Assembly: GCF_027409185.1 (NCBI RefSeq)
Contig: NC_084470.1
Span: 36,445,001 to 36,509,000, forward strand
DNA length: 64,000 nt
Source: Cynocephalus volans
Taxonomy: Eukaryota; Chordata; Mammalia; Dermoptera; Cynocephalidae
Direction of reading: 5' to 3'
Shown: in pieces, positions 1-12,169 of the stretch
Numbering within the stretch: the stretch's first letter is position 1
Layout: every line of letters starts with the position of its first letter
Position numbers and translations under genes: made by a program
The notes under the pieces: model-generated
Told to the model about the DNA's origin: nothing
Seen by the model: only the letters and a program-made list of their open reading frames with translations
Database searches by the model: none

Positions 1-672
<672 letters not shown>

Positions 673-1117
673 TTTTGGACACAAAAATACTTAGGAAAAA
701 ATCACTTTGTACTAAAAGCTAAAACCTTCTGCTTGGTACAAACATGGAGCATAGTTAACAGCACAAAAATATGAACCATTTCATGAATGATAAATACAAA
801 TTAAATGGATTTTTTAAGAAAAATTATTCTTCAAATATTAAGTATTGTCACAGTTGCCTTTCAATTTTTAAAAATCATTTAATTAATTGTTTATTTGTAA
901 ACCAATAAATAATATATTTAAACTAAAAAAAAAAGAAAAAAAGGTTCAATAAAAGGAAACAACAAATTATACAATGAAATCTCAGTAATTTGCATAAATT
1001 GCTATACTAAATGATATCCAGAGGGCCCTGCCTTAACCTGCTATTTCATGACCTCAGGTGTAGTTCCTTAACAAAACAATCCCACATAAAGACTATACTT
1101 TTTAAAAAAGTATAGTA
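673..1117. other. AT-rich intergenic DNA, no feature recognised
   Basis: The stretch is A/T-rich with short A runs. I see no gene, no tRNA-like boxes and no convincing repeat. Confidence 0.6.
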
Positions 1118-1220
1118 TTACTTTAAAAAAAAAAAAAAAAAGATGACCGGTAAGGGGATTTTAACCCTTAACTTGGTGTTGACAGCACCACACTCTCCCA
1201 AGTGAGCCATGGGCTGGCCC
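1118..1220 (-). mobile_element. tRNA-Ile-like SINE fragment (one monomer)
   Basis: On the minus strand it reads gggccagccc, gtggctcacttggga, then the ttaagatccccttaccggtcatc terminus that other copies here share. The left end is an A-run on the + strand. Confidence 0.8.
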
Positions 1221-1369
1221 TCTGTATAGTATTACTTGCCACAAAATAACCTAATTAAGCTTTTAGACAGAAAACTGGCAGAGAAGATTGCTGGTGCCGC
1301 TCATAGGATCATGCAGGAACTAGCAGTGTGTTTTATTTTGCTACTTCCTCTTTCTCCAAAACGGGTGTT

Positions 1370-1471
1370 AGGGCTGGCTAGTTACTCGGTTGGTTAGAGA
1401 GCAGCCTTATAACACCAAGGTCATGGGTTCGGATCCTGATACCCGCCAGCCACCAAAGGAAAAAAAATAAC
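1370..1471 (+). mobile_element. tRNA-Ile-like monomer SINE
   Basis: Starts ggctggctagtta, has an A-box-like and a B-box-like segment (gggttcggatcc), and ends gccagccaccaaagg plus an A-rich tail. It is flanked by a 12-bp target duplication with one mismatch (aaaacgggtgtt at 1358-1369, aaaatgggtgtt at 1472-1483). Confidence 0.85.
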
Positions 1472-1539
1472 AAAATGGGTGTTTTCTCTACACTGGGAGT
1501 CAGTAATATCAACAGTCATAGGATCACTCCACATGTATT

Positions 1540-2210
1540 TGTGGTAAGCAGAATAATATCCCTTCCTCCCATAATGTCCACGTCCTGATACCTGAAACCT
1601 GTGAATATGTTAGGTTACAAAACAAAGCGGAATTACGGTTGCAGACGAAATTAAGGTTACTAATCAGCTTACTTTAAGATGGGGAGATTTCTTTTTTTTT
1701 TTTTTTGTCTTTTTTGTGACCGGCACTCAGCTAGTGAGTGCACCAGCCATTCCTATATAGGATCCGAACCCGCGGTGGGAGCGTCGCTGCGCTCCCAGCG
1801 CCGCACTCTCCCAAGTGCGCCACGGGCTTGGCCCAAGATGGGGAGATTTATGCATGGGCCCAATGTAATCACAAGCAGTCATTTAAATATGGTAGAGGGA
1901 AGCAGAAGAGATGAAAACCAGAGAGATGGCAAGCTGAGAAGGACCTGACCTGACATTACTGGTTTTGAAGACAAGAGAGGACCACAAGCCATGGAATGTA
2001 GGAAACTTCCTTAGAAGACAGAAAAGGCAGGAAAATAGATTCTCCCTTAGAGCCTCTAAAAGGAAACACAGCCCTGCTGACACCTTGGTTTTAGTTTAGT
2101 GAGACCTCTCCTGGACTTCTGACCCACAGAATTATAGGATCATAAACGAATATTGTGTTAAATCACTAAGGCTGTGGTAATTGTTAGAGCAGCGATAGAA
2201 AACTATTACA
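1540..2210 (+). mobile_element. MLT1-like MaLR LTR, split by a SINE
   Basis: Begins tgtggtaagcagaataatat and ends gatagaaaactattaca, the usual termini of MLT1 LTRs. It contains the typical gtccacgtcctgat and gggcccaatgtaatcacaag segments. A SINE (1691-1834) sits inside. Confidence 0.8.
1691..1834 (-). mobile_element. GC-rich variant tRNA-like SINE with perfect 15-bp target duplication
   Basis: On the minus strand the copy starts gggccaagcccgtggcgca, contains gggagcg...cgctccc self-complementary arms, a B-box-like gggttcggatcctatatagg, and ends gccggtcac plus an A-rich tail. The target duplication aagatggggagattt lies at 1676-1690 and 1835-1849. Confidence 0.92.
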
Positions 2211-2332
2211 ATATTGTTCTGCTGCCTGTATTTGTCATTTAATCTTTACACAGAAGTTATTCTCCCTCCCAACCCACACCTCCAGAACTCTCTTTCTCAC
2301 TGTTGCATATTTCTTGTGAATCACTCTATTCC

Positions 2333-2566
2333 AGTGGTTCTCAATGGTAAGAAGGGTCAATTTTGCCCCACAGGGACATTTGGCAATGTCTGGTGACATT
2401 TTTGGTTGTCACAACTGTGAAGTGGAGGGTTTGCTACTGGCATCTAGTGGGTAAAGGTCAGTGATACTGCTAAACATCCTACAATGCATAGAATAGCCCC
2501 CCACAACAAAGAATTGTCCAGCCCAAAATGTCAATAGCACCACTGTTGGGAAAACACTGTTCTACA
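2333..2566 (+). mobile_element. MER20 hAT-Charlie DNA transposon
   Basis: It has cagtggttctcaa at the left, acatttggcaatgtctgg, gcatctagtgggta and acatcctacaatgca in MER20 order, and ends gaaaacactg. Length is close to the usual MER20. Confidence 0.85.
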
Positions 2567-2730
2567 CATATATCAGCTTATATAATATATGGGGTTGGGG
2601 GATAAGGGCCTGTATGCAAAGAATTCCTGTACCTGCCTCCTCTACCCCCTGTTCTTTTTTTTTGTCCTGTTTTCTTTATACCATGCATTCTTGAGGTACC
2701 CCTAAGCAGGTAAAATTTGTTTCTGAGGGA

Positions 2731-3090
2731 TGTCTTTGTCAGTTTGGGCTGCTATAACAAATTACCATAGACTAAGAGACTTAAAGAACATTTATTTCCC
2801 ACAGTTCTGGAGGCTGGGAAGTCCAAGATCAAGACACCAGCAGGTTTGGTATCTGGTGAGAGCCCATCTTCTGCTTCCAAGATGACACCTTGACTGCTGT
2901 GTCCTCACATGGCACAAGGGTAAAAAGGGCCTAGGGCACTTCAACCTCTTTTATAAGGTCACTAATCCCACTCATGAGGGCTTTTCCCTCATGACTTAAT
3001 CACCTCCTAAAGGCCCTACCCTTTAATACTATCACATTGGTGATCAAGTTTCAACATAAGAATTTTGGGTGACACATTCAGATCATAGCA
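2731..3090 (-). mobile_element. MLT1-like MaLR LTR
   Basis: On + it begins tgtctttgtcagtttgggct, the reverse of the MLT1 3' end, followed by cacagttctggaggctgg and the tail aattttgggtgacac...catagca. Confidence 0.8.
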
Positions 3091-4211
3091 ATGAGTTTCT
3101 AAATTTAGCTCAAAGAATGGCAAAATAATGAAGTGAATTTTATATTAGTCCAAAAGAAATGGGGAAGGTTGGTGTGTGCATTTATCATTTGCTCCTTCCT
3201 TCTTCCATCACATATATTCTCAAACTTTCTTTTTTTCCCAAGAAGAATTAAACGTCTTCTCACCTTTCCTCGCCCCTAACAAACCACTCCAATAAACCAA
3301 AACCAAACACCAGAGGTAATTGTATCCTTATGCTCTGTCATGGGTATAAAGTAATAAAGCATGCATTTTAGGCAGCCCTGGGCCATGCTGTCATAATGAC
3401 ATGTCTCTTGTGATACTGAGTATTCGAATGATTAAACTGATTATTCAGTTATTTGAATGATGTCATTCTATTGCAGTTCCTCTGGCTATTTTGCTTTCAT
3501 ACTGCAAATGTGTTAAAAAATTTAAGTCCCAGCTTGAACTTTTATTTATGCTGAGATCAGCCCTGTGGATTGCCTCATTATACAGTGCCTGCAGGGGTGG
3601 CTCTTCTGGGCATGCAGCCAGCACTCCTAGATCAGCAGGAACTATTTCAGCTCAATTTATAAAGCAAAAGAAAGGGATTCGGCTGACCTACAAGGACCAA
3701 TTCTGCATGAATTAATGCTAACCACAATGGTGATTATTTACAGCTTGCGCATCTTCCTGAGAAAATAGAACTTTTTTCAGAATTTTTTTCCTTCCCTTTA
3801 AATGAAAGCATCTATTATGGCTCTCTTGTTTAAAAAAAAAACTATCAGAGAATATCAGATGACTTATTATCTAATAGATTTTTAAAAATCTATTAAAGAT
3901 TGTTTAAGGGATCCATGCAATAAATGACTTCTAAATCCTGAAAGAATGGCAAGGTACAGCTGTGGGAATTGCTTAGCAGGGCCCACTCTGATCTAATTCA
4001 CCCTCCCCTTCCCTTTATATCTTGAAGGTGATCTTAAAGATTTCACAGTTCTTCAGGTTGTTCCTCACATGCCATACAAACAAGTCCATGTTCCAAGATG
4101 TTGAAATTCAGCCTGTCTGCTGCTTACCAAACCTTCTCCGTATACCAGTCCATAAACTAGCTGTGAGCTTTGCTTTTCCTCTTCTCATTTTACTTGAGCG
4201 ACTTTTCGGTG
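3091..4211. other. Intergenic, no feature recognised
   Basis: No gene and no clear repeat boundary seen; short ORFs only. Confidence 0.5.
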
Positions 4212-4500
4212 TCTCTATTTGTTCTCTATTGCTGCTGTAATGAGTTACCAAAAATTTAGTGGCATAATAACTCAGCACAAATTTATTATCTTACAGTTCT
4301 GGAGGTCAGAAGTCCAAAATGAGGTCTCAATGGGCTAAAATCAAGGTATCGGAAGGACTGCATTGATTCTGGAGGCTCTAGGGAGTTCCTGGAGCTCTTG
4401 AGTTCCTTGAGGGTAGAGACTAGCATCTCTTCATCCCCAGGGATGAAGATACAGTACCTGGCTTACAGCAGATACCTAAAAATGCTGAATGACAACACAT
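4212..4500. mobile_element. MLT1-like LTR fragment (minus) joined to an L2-like 3' fragment (plus)
   Basis: 4221-4385 has ctattgctgctgtaatgag, then cacaaatttattatcttaca and gttctggaggtcagaagtcc, as in reversed MLT1-type LTRs. 4390-4490 (ttgagggtagagac ... ggcttacagcagatacctaaa) looks like an L2 3' end. Both are old and partial. Confidence 0.55.
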
Positions 4501-5049
4501 ATATTCTCATCATTGCTAGGTACTTGATTTTTATGAAGTGGGACATTTTGACCTGGCCTTTGCTTCTTGGCTTTATCAGCAGTTTGGATACTTGGTACAA
4601 GGTGGGAAAACTGGTTAGGAGAATTGGCTTGACAGTGCAATAGCCATGTTGTGAACTTTGTACCAATCCTGAAATATCTGAGGGGTATTTGTCATGCTTT
4701 TTTCATGGATTAGGTAAAAAGAAACCATCAGACTTTTTAAAAAAAATCAATTACTTATTTCAAATTCTTAATGAATATTATGGTAAAAATACAACTGGCA
4801 ATGGTTAAAACTAAACATGGTAAGATTTGTTGCTAACTCAAAAATAATAGAATTAAATCTCGGCAAAAGGAAAATCTGCAAAACTTGATAAGGCAGATGG
4901 ACTTGGAAGAAATAACTCTATGAAAGAAAGATGTTAAATGTTGAAACTCTGATGAGTGAAAAAATCCTGATCAACGAATCTTTTTTATAAGATTCTGAGG
5001 AAAAAATTTGATTTTCATTAAAAGAATTTCAGTAAACAAAAATTTGATT
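4501..5049. other. Intergenic, no feature recognised
   Basis: AT-rich sequence with no gene or recognisable element. Confidence 0.5.
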
Positions 5050-5152
5050 TGTTTTTTTTGTTTGTTTTTGTGGCTGGCAAGTATAGGGATTCGAACCCTT
5101 TACCTTGGTGTTATAACACTTGCTCTAATCAGCTGAGCTTACCAGCCAGCCC
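5050..5152 (-). mobile_element. tRNA-Ile-like monomer SINE
   Basis: Minus-strand order: gggctggctggtaagctcag, ataacaccaaggtaaagggt, ttcgaatccc, then gccagccacaaaaac and an A-rich tail. Confidence 0.85.
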
Positions 5153-5451
5153 TCAGTAAACCAAAATGAAAATGGGACTATTTAAAATAGTTTAACTTTA
5201 CCATCTACAAAATTTATTATTCATTGATTTGTTCAACAATAAATTATTCAAGTCAAATTAGCCTGATGGATTTCTTTAGTTAATACATTCTTGCTGAAAA
5301 TTTATCAATGTTGGGACAATTTTGATAAAGATGTTTGTATTCACAAACTCGTCAGAGTTAACTACCTGGGGGTTTGAAACGACTTACATTAAAAAGATTC
5401 ACTGGGTGAAAACGTTAAAGCCAAACTGGCAGAATCAAAAAGAAAGAATCA

Positions 5452-5600
5452 GGGCCGAGCCTGTGGCGCACTCGGGAGGGTGCTGCGCTGGGAGCGCGGC
5501 GACGCTCCCAGCGGCCGCAGGTTCGGATCCTATATAGGAATGGCCGGTACACTCACTGGCTGAGTGCCGGTCACAAAAATGAAAAAAAAAAAAAAAAAAA
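5452..5600 (+). mobile_element. GC-rich variant tRNA-like SINE
   Basis: Begins gggccgagcctgtggcgca, contains gggagcgcggcgacgctccc (perfect 7-bp arms), then ggttcggatcctatatagg and gagtgccggtcac plus poly(A). Target duplication aaagaatca at 5443-5451 and 5601-5609. Confidence 0.92.
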
Positions 5601-5646
5601 AAAGAATCATAATACTTTAAATTTTCAAGTATTTTTATTATAAAAG

Positions 5647-5956
5647 TGTAGTGGACTGAATTGTGTATCCCCTAAACTCAGTGAAGTTTGAATTGTGTCC
5701 CCCAAGTTTTATGTGTTAGAAACTTGGCCCCTACTGTGACTGTTAAGAGAGTGGGAAATCCTGCGATGGTAATTGAAAGGTGGAGCCTTGAAGAGGTGAT
5801 TGGTTTGTAGGACTGTGCCATAGTGAATGGATTAAAAATGGTGGTCAGGGGTGTGGTTCTGAGGGCTTTAAAAGAAGAGAGAAAAAAATTCATTTTTCTT
5901 TATAAATCACCCAGTTTCAGGTATTTTGTTATAAGCAACAGAAACAGACTAATACA
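5647..5956 (+). mobile_element. Lineage-type MaLR solo LTR, internally shortened
   Basis: Starts tgtagtggactgaattgtg and ends aacagactaataca. Target duplication aaaag at 5642-5646 and 5957-5961. It lacks the segment that in the copy at 18247-18869 follows the gagggcttt region. Confidence 0.8.
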
Positions 5957-5984
5957 AAAAGTAACAAGAAAAAGTTAAAAATAG

Positions 5985-6090
5985 GCCCATGGCTCACCTG
6001 GGAGCATGCGGTGCTGACGCCACCAAGTCAAGGATTAAGATCCCCTTACTGGTCATCTTTAAAAAAAACAAAACAAAACAAAAAAAACCT
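5985..6090 (+). mobile_element. tRNA-Ile-like SINE, single right monomer
   Basis: catggctcacctgggag, gcggtgctgacgccaccaag, then ttaagatccccttactggtc and an A-rich tail. Confidence 0.8.
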
Positions 6091-6688
6091 TAAAAATGTT
6101 TTTGAAAATGCACGAAGTGAAAAGAAGAAAAATAATCATTCATAATATGACCATCAAAACAAATCCATTGTAAACCGTCTGATGTATTCTTTCAATCTTT
6201 TCCTCTTAATGCATAAAATTTAAAAAATAGTTGTAGTAATACTTCATATACATTTTTTCATACTGATTTTTTAACCTAACTTTAGATTATGGAAAGTTTT
6301 ACATTATTGTCTCATCTTCGTGAATATTCTTTTTATAGGCTGAAGGGGATTTACTCATGCTTTCTTTTGGTCAAACATTTAAGGATTTTCTAATTTTGCA
6401 GAAATATATAAACAGTATTATACATCATTTCACATAATTATTTTTTTATATTTAAGATTATTTTGTTAGCATAGGTTCCCAGAAGTACAATTATAGGATC
6501 AAAGGATTTTTTTTTTCTTGAACGTGGAAGAGAGAAAGAGATTGAGTCTTATCAGTAGCGTCTTGCCCAGAAATGAGACCACTGAAAAAGCAACTCAAGC
6601 AACTGATAACAGCCCCTCTGCAATTCAGCTGTATGTATTCTCTACCTATTTTCTTGGAAGATAGTGATGTTTGAGAAGAGTTAGATAG
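6091..6688. other. Intergenic, no feature recognised
   Basis: AT-rich; no gene or clear element. Confidence 0.5.
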
Positions 6689-7111
6689 TGTATCAGTCCG
6701 TTTCTGTTGCTTATAACAAAATACCTGGAACTGGGTGATTCATAAGAAAATGAAATATATTTGCTTACAGTTTCTGAGGCTGAGTCCAGTGTCCAAGGAA
6801 CACATCTGGTGGTGGTGACAGTGACCTCTCACATTGCAAGATGGTGGAAGGAGAGAGAGCAGAGAGAGACAGACTCTCCTCTTGTTTTAAAGCCCTCAGA
6901 ACCACACCCCTGACCACCATTTTTGTTTCGTTCACTACTGCACAGTCCTACAATCTAGTCACCTCTTTAAAGCTCCACCTTTCAATTACCATAATAGAAT
7001 TTCCCACCCTCTTCACAGTCACAGTGGGGGCCAAGTTTCTAATACATAAAAATTGGGGGACACAATTCAAGCTTCAGTGAGTTTTGGGGGGAGATAATTC
7101 AATCCACTACA
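6689..7111 (-). mobile_element. Lineage-type MaLR solo LTR
   Basis: On + it begins tgtatcagtccgtttctg and ends attcaatccactaca, the inverse of the copies at 5647 and 18247. Target duplication gatag/gacag (6684-6688, 7112-7116) with one mismatch. Confidence 0.8.
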
Positions 7112-7375
7112 GACAGTTTTTGATTTTAAAGTACTTGTATTTTCATCAAAGTAATATATTCACACGGTTTAAGAAATCGAATGATACTGCAAGTCTTATG
7201 ATGAAAAACACTGGTATCCTGCCCTGTTATTTCCCATCCTCAGTCCCCAGCTTTAACTTTTTCAATATTCCCTTGGTTATTTGCCTTCATATTTCTAAAT
7301 GATGTCCTTATTTATTTCTTCTACTTGTAAATTTTAGACATTATCTATAGACTTTCTATTATAAAAAGTGAGATT

Positions 7376-7469
7376 TATTTATTTATTTTGGAAGCTAGCC
7401 AGTACAGGGATCTGGGCCCTGGTGTTACCAGCAGCACGCTTCAACCAACTGGGCTAACCAGCCAGCCTG
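7376..7469 (-). mobile_element. tRNA-Ile-like monomer SINE
   Basis: Minus strand reads ggctggctggttagcccag, gctggtaacaccagg, then actggctagcttcc and an A-rich tail. Confidence 0.75.
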
Positions 7470-8660
7470 AGAATTTTTTAAAAGTTTGTTTAAATTGAAA
7501 AATAAAAAAATTTATATATTTATGATGTGCAAACTGGTGTTTTGAAATATGTATACATTGTGGAATGGCTAAGCCAAGCAAATTAACATATTCACTACCT
7601 GACTTATTTTTTTGTGGTGAGAACACTTAAAAACTACTCTCTCAGCAATTTTCAAGTATACAATACATTGTTTTTAACATTGTTACTATGTTGTATAATA
7701 GATCTCTTGAATTTATTCCTCTTGTCTAACTGAAATTGTATATCCTTTGACTACGAGAAAATGAGATTTTAAACCTCATCCCTTCCCCTCATACCTCTCA
7801 CACTTGTGGCAATACTGGCACACCCATATGCACGTGTGTGCATACACACATAACACACACACCGCTCTTCATTCTCTCCTCCTCATCCTGTTATGTCACT
7901 TTTTCTTTTGCAGAGCGCATTCTCCAGTAACTTTCTAAGAAAGGGTGTCTAGAATGTGAGTTTTTTGAAAACTTGCTGGTCTGGAAATATCTTGATCGTA
8001 CCCTCACACTCGACTGATGATTTGGCTGAGGTTTGAGATTTATGATAAATTATTTTTTTCTCAGAATTTTGGAAGCATTCTTCATGTTTTTAGTGTTGCT
8101 GTTGAGAAGTCTGATGATATTCTGATTTCTTTCATTTTGTATGTGATCTGATCTTTCTTTCTAGATGTTTTTGTAATCTTCCCCTTATCCCTGGTGTTTT
8201 GAAATTTCACCATGACATGCCTTGATGATAATTTTGTTGTTGATCTTAGTTGTGCGGGACAATCTGTGAGCCTTTTTATCTGAAAAGCCATTTCATTTAA
8301 TTCCAACCATATTCACTTCAGTTATTTCTCTGATTTTTTTTTTTTTCTTGGAACTCCTCCTACATCTTCTGGATTAATCTTTAGGTTTGTAAAAAAATCT
8401 CTTCTAATGTCCATCTCTTTGTCTTTTGTTCTGCTTAATGGTGATTTCCTTGGCTTTATCTTCCAACTTTTCTAATACTTTTTTTATTTTATACGTTGTC
8501 TTTTCAATTTTTAAGAACCGTTACTTGTCCTGAGTTCTTTTTTTGTGGCATCCTGGTTTCATGGATACTCTATCTTCTCTTACCTCTCCAGTAACAAAGA
8601 GTATTTTTTCTTGATCCTTGTAGTGTTTATGAGTTATCTTCTTTCTGTCATGGTGGAATC
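7470..8660 (-). mobile_element. Old L1 3' fragments (one or two)
   Basis: 7480-7760 resembles an antisense L1 3' end (gagaacacttaaaaactact, ttttcaagtatacaatacat, aatagatctcttga). 7910-8640 resembles a second antisense L1M-type 3' region (gagaagtctgatgatattct, ggtgttttgaaatttcac). Boundaries are soft. Confidence 0.55.
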
Positions 8661-8720
8661 CTTCCTCAACAGTCTACTGATCCACTGCTATCCGTCTGTA
8701 TTTGAGAGAAGCTGATTGGG

Positions 8721-8812
8721 CACTGTGTGTGTATGGGTGTGTGTGTGGGGGGGGGTGCGTGGGTGTGTGTGTGTGTGTGTGTGTGTGGGTGCGTGAGTGT
8801 GTGGGTGTTGGG
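8721..8812. repeat. (GT)n-rich microsatellite with a G9 run
   Basis: Alternating GT with interspersed GG and a nine-G run near 8746-8754. ORFs on both strands here are repeat artefacts. Confidence 0.95.
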
Positions 8813-9028
8813 GAGCTCTGGGGAGCCTTGTTGACTGGAAGACTTCTTGGTAGGGTTTTGGGTGGGAACTGCTACTTCACTGTAGATGTGCAAATATTGT
8901 TATCTGTGAGGCGTGTCTCTGAGGCTGAGTTGCTCTAGTGGAAAATCCTCCCATCAACTGCCTGAAGGAAAGTAGACTGGGAGTCTCATTATTGAGGATG
9001 TGGACTTTCTAATTCTTCAATTTTCATT

Positions 9029-9173
9029 TTTTTTTTTTTTTTTTTTGTCGTTTTCGTGACCGGCACTCAGCCAGTGAGTGCACCGGCCATTCCTATATAG
9101 GATCCGAACCCGCGGCGGGAGCCTCGCTGCGCTCCCAGAGCGGCACTCTCCCGAGTGCACCACGGCTCGGCCC
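9029..9173 (-). mobile_element. GC-rich variant tRNA-like SINE with 19-bp target duplication
   Basis: Same family as 1691-1834. The duplication taattcttcaattttcatt (9010-9028) recurs at 9174-9192 with one mismatch. Confidence 0.92.
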
Positions 9174-9529
9174 TAATTCTTCTATTTTCATTAAAGTTCT
9201 TCACTCCTCCCTTTCACAAGGTCTGTTGTCCCAGGGTCTAGGGAGACCCACAAATAAAATTTCTTAAGGGGATAAACCTCAGTGGGGGTAGGAGAGGCGG
9301 AATCTCTTCTTATCCAGAGGTGAAGAGGGGACCCTTACATAAACTTTTAACCATCCCTATTGTTTTCAGTCTAACTAATCACCTGGGACTCAAAGAAAAC
9401 CTTCTTCTCAGGTGCTGGCTTTGATTAGGTAGTGTTTCTTGATTTCATCATGTCTGTTAGGTCCCCATGACTTCAAGAAAGCCTGGACAATGTCTGAGTT
9501 TTCAACATCCTTCATTTGCTGGTTGTCCA

Positions 9530-10030
9530 TTGTATTAGTAATCTATTACCTCAAAGTGTAATGGCTCAAAACAACAACATTTATTATCGCACAGTTCTGT
9601 GGATCAGAAATTTGCTCCAGAGTCTCTTATGGGCTGTGATCAAGGTGGTGGCTGTGGCTGAAGTTTTCTCAAGGCTCAATTGGGGAAAGAGTCACTTCAG
9701 AGTTCATCCTTGTTGGCAGGATCCAGTTCCTTGCTAGATGTTGTCACCCTTATTTCTTTGCTACATGAGTCTCTCCATAGGGCAGTTCACAACACTGTAT
9801 CTTGCTTTATCAGCATGAGTGGGGCAGAAGAGCCAGAAAGAGTATGAACAAGATACATCTCAGTCTTTTATAATGCAATCTCAGAAGTGACACCCCATCA
9901 CTTTTGCTGTATTCTATAGTTAGGAGCAAGTTACTAGGTTCAGTTCACACAGGAGGGCAGAAGTTTGCACATGGGGGTAAATACTAGGAGGCAGGGATCA
10001 CTGGGGGCCATCTGCGATAGCTGCCTATCC
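9530..10030 (-). mobile_element. MLT1-like MaLR LTR, old
   Basis: attagtaatctattacct, then aacaacatttattatc, tgtggatcagaaattt and ggcaggatccagttcctt are in the usual order of reversed MLT1-type LTRs. It ends near gggggccatctgcgatagct. Confidence 0.65.
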
Positions 10031-10087
10031 CTCCAGAGAGCATTCGCACAGGAAAGCCTCTGTCTCCTTGGAACGATAGAGCTGTGC

Positions 10088-10235
10088 TTCTCAACTTCAT
10101 TGTGCACACAAATCACCTGGTGCCCTTGTTAATATTCTGATTCAGTATATTCAGAGTGGGGCCTGAGATTCTGCATTTCTTACTGGCTCCCAGGTGTTGC
10201 TGATGCTGCTGGCCCAGGGCTATACTTTGAATAGT
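10088..10235 (+). mobile_element. MER5-like hAT element
   Basis: tgcttctcaacttcattgtg, aatcacctggtgcccttgtt and tcccaggtgttgctgatgct in MER5 order. Confidence 0.7.
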
Positions 10236-11017
10236 GAAGTAGTAGACCAATCAATCAATGTGTCTGTTGGCTTGCTCTGAGGAAATTACATGTGGCCTCT
10301 CTTCTAAGACTGAGAGAGGACCCGTACTTAAAAGACCAATATCAGACCATAAACCTAATATATTAGTCACAAATTGTAAAGCTGTTGGACCTCCAAATGT
10401 TTATCTGCATTACTTTAAACAAGGTATCCAGACATATGAATAATCTGTATGCATTCTGCCGGTAATGACATAAGGCGTAAGGAATTTCCTCTCCAATTTT
10501 CTTTTATACAACTGCATTGCAAAGGGGATAAATGAGTTTTTATATGAATTTAGAGGCTAAGAGATGGTCCTGGATATTTTACTGAGATTTAAATGACCGT
10601 CTTATTCTTACCACTTTTAGATATTTTGTTTTTCCTACACAGCCAGAAAGGAGAAGGGTGTAATCTTTAGAAATAAATTCATTTTTTAGAATGCAGATAA
10701 ATAAATCTGTAGATAGATAATAAGTAAAGGCTCATTGGTGATAAGCATAACAGGAGAGTTTATTATGGGAATAACAGGATTCTCCTAGAGTCCATGGGCA
10801 GAAATGCATCAGGCCTGAAGGGAGAACTGGAATCAGAAACCCAGGCAATGTGCTTTCTGTCTCTTTGCATTTACAATTCTATTCTGTCACATTATAGGCT
10901 GGAAATCTTGGTTACTTGGAGGCATGGCACAGAAAATCCTTGGCCATATTGGCCTATAGCCCTGGAATACAGGGTTGATCAATTCTATAATGGGAGGCCC
11001 TACTGGCTTTCTAAGCT
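10236..11017. other. Intergenic, no feature recognised
   Basis: No gene or recognisable element; short ORFs only. Confidence 0.5.
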
Positions 11018-11205
11018 GCTGTTCTCAAACTTCAGAATATCAGAATCACCTGGAGGACTTGTTAAACTACAAATTGCTGCCCCCCCACCCCTGAGTTTCT
11101 GATTCATTAGGTCTGAGGTAGAAACTGAAAAATTGCATTTCTAATATGTTCCCAAGTGATGCTGATACTGCTGATCCAGTGGTCACACTTTGAGAACCAT
11201 TGGTC
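11018..11205 (+). mobile_element. MER5-like hAT element
   Basis: gctgttctcaaacttcagaa, atcacctggaggacttgtta, cccaagtgatgctgatactg and the inverted end cactttgagaaccattgg. Confidence 0.8.
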
Positions 11206-11533
11206 TCGGTTACCTTCCCAGTAAGAGAAGGACACACCGAAGAATCACCCAGCTGAAGAGACCTGCTGATGAACTGAAGCTGAGGAGAGGGAGTTGATTG
11301 CTGAAAAGGGAGCTGCCTGGGTCTCCAAGTCCCCTCTGAATGTTAGTGAAAATTTGGGAAAGAAAACTTAAGAGAATGATCGGTTAATAAAGTCACGTAA
11401 GGATATATTCCACTGCTGGAAGAGATTTTCAATAGGTGAGTTTTCAAAAGAGTAAGTAGGAATATTAGGTGAGAAAGTCAGCAATGTGTATTGTTTCTTT
11501 AGTGAGATAGCATGCCCTGTTTTTTTTTTTTTT

Positions 11534-11599
11534 ATGTGAGAGCAGTGCTGATATAAGTATAGTGCTCATGTCAGAATTGTGCTGATTTCTGAATATTCC
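11534..11599 (-). other. Probable 3'-transduced flank
   Basis: Unique 66-bp sequence lying between two A-rich tails of the composite element and inside its target duplication. This is the expected structure when transcription runs past the element's own poly(A) signal into source-locus flank. Confidence 0.7.
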
Positions 11600-12169
11600 T
11601 TTTTTTTGTTTGTTTTATACAATTAGGTTTTTTATTTATTTTATTATTTATTATTTTTATTTTTTAAAATTTTATTGAATCAAAATTGATAATATATATT
11701 TTGGGGGCTCAACATTGAGATGTTGATCAAATCAATATTACTAGTATATATAGTGTTACAAATCATACTTATTCTTTATGCCACTTGTCCAATCTCTCCC
11801 CTTCACCCTTCTCCCCTCCTTCCCCCTCTAATTACCCTAGATTTCTTCTCTCCTTCTGAAAGAATAATGGTTACTTTGTTGATTTGTTGCCTAGATGATC
11901 TGTCCAATGCTGAGAGGTGTGATCAGGTCCCCCAATATTATTGTAGAGTACATGCTTCTTCTCTCACTCTGAAATGGGCTTTGTGGAGAGAGACATCCTC
12001 TTCTTTTCTTTATCTCTGCTGGTGACTTTCCTTGTGTCAAAGCACTCCAGTGGCTAGTGGACCACCTATGTGTTGGTTGTGGCGTTCTGCCACTTTTGCG
12101 GCAGCCATGGTTATTGTGGTGGCTGTGGTGGGCCACCCACATGGAGGAGATGTTTTTGGCATGCTCCTT

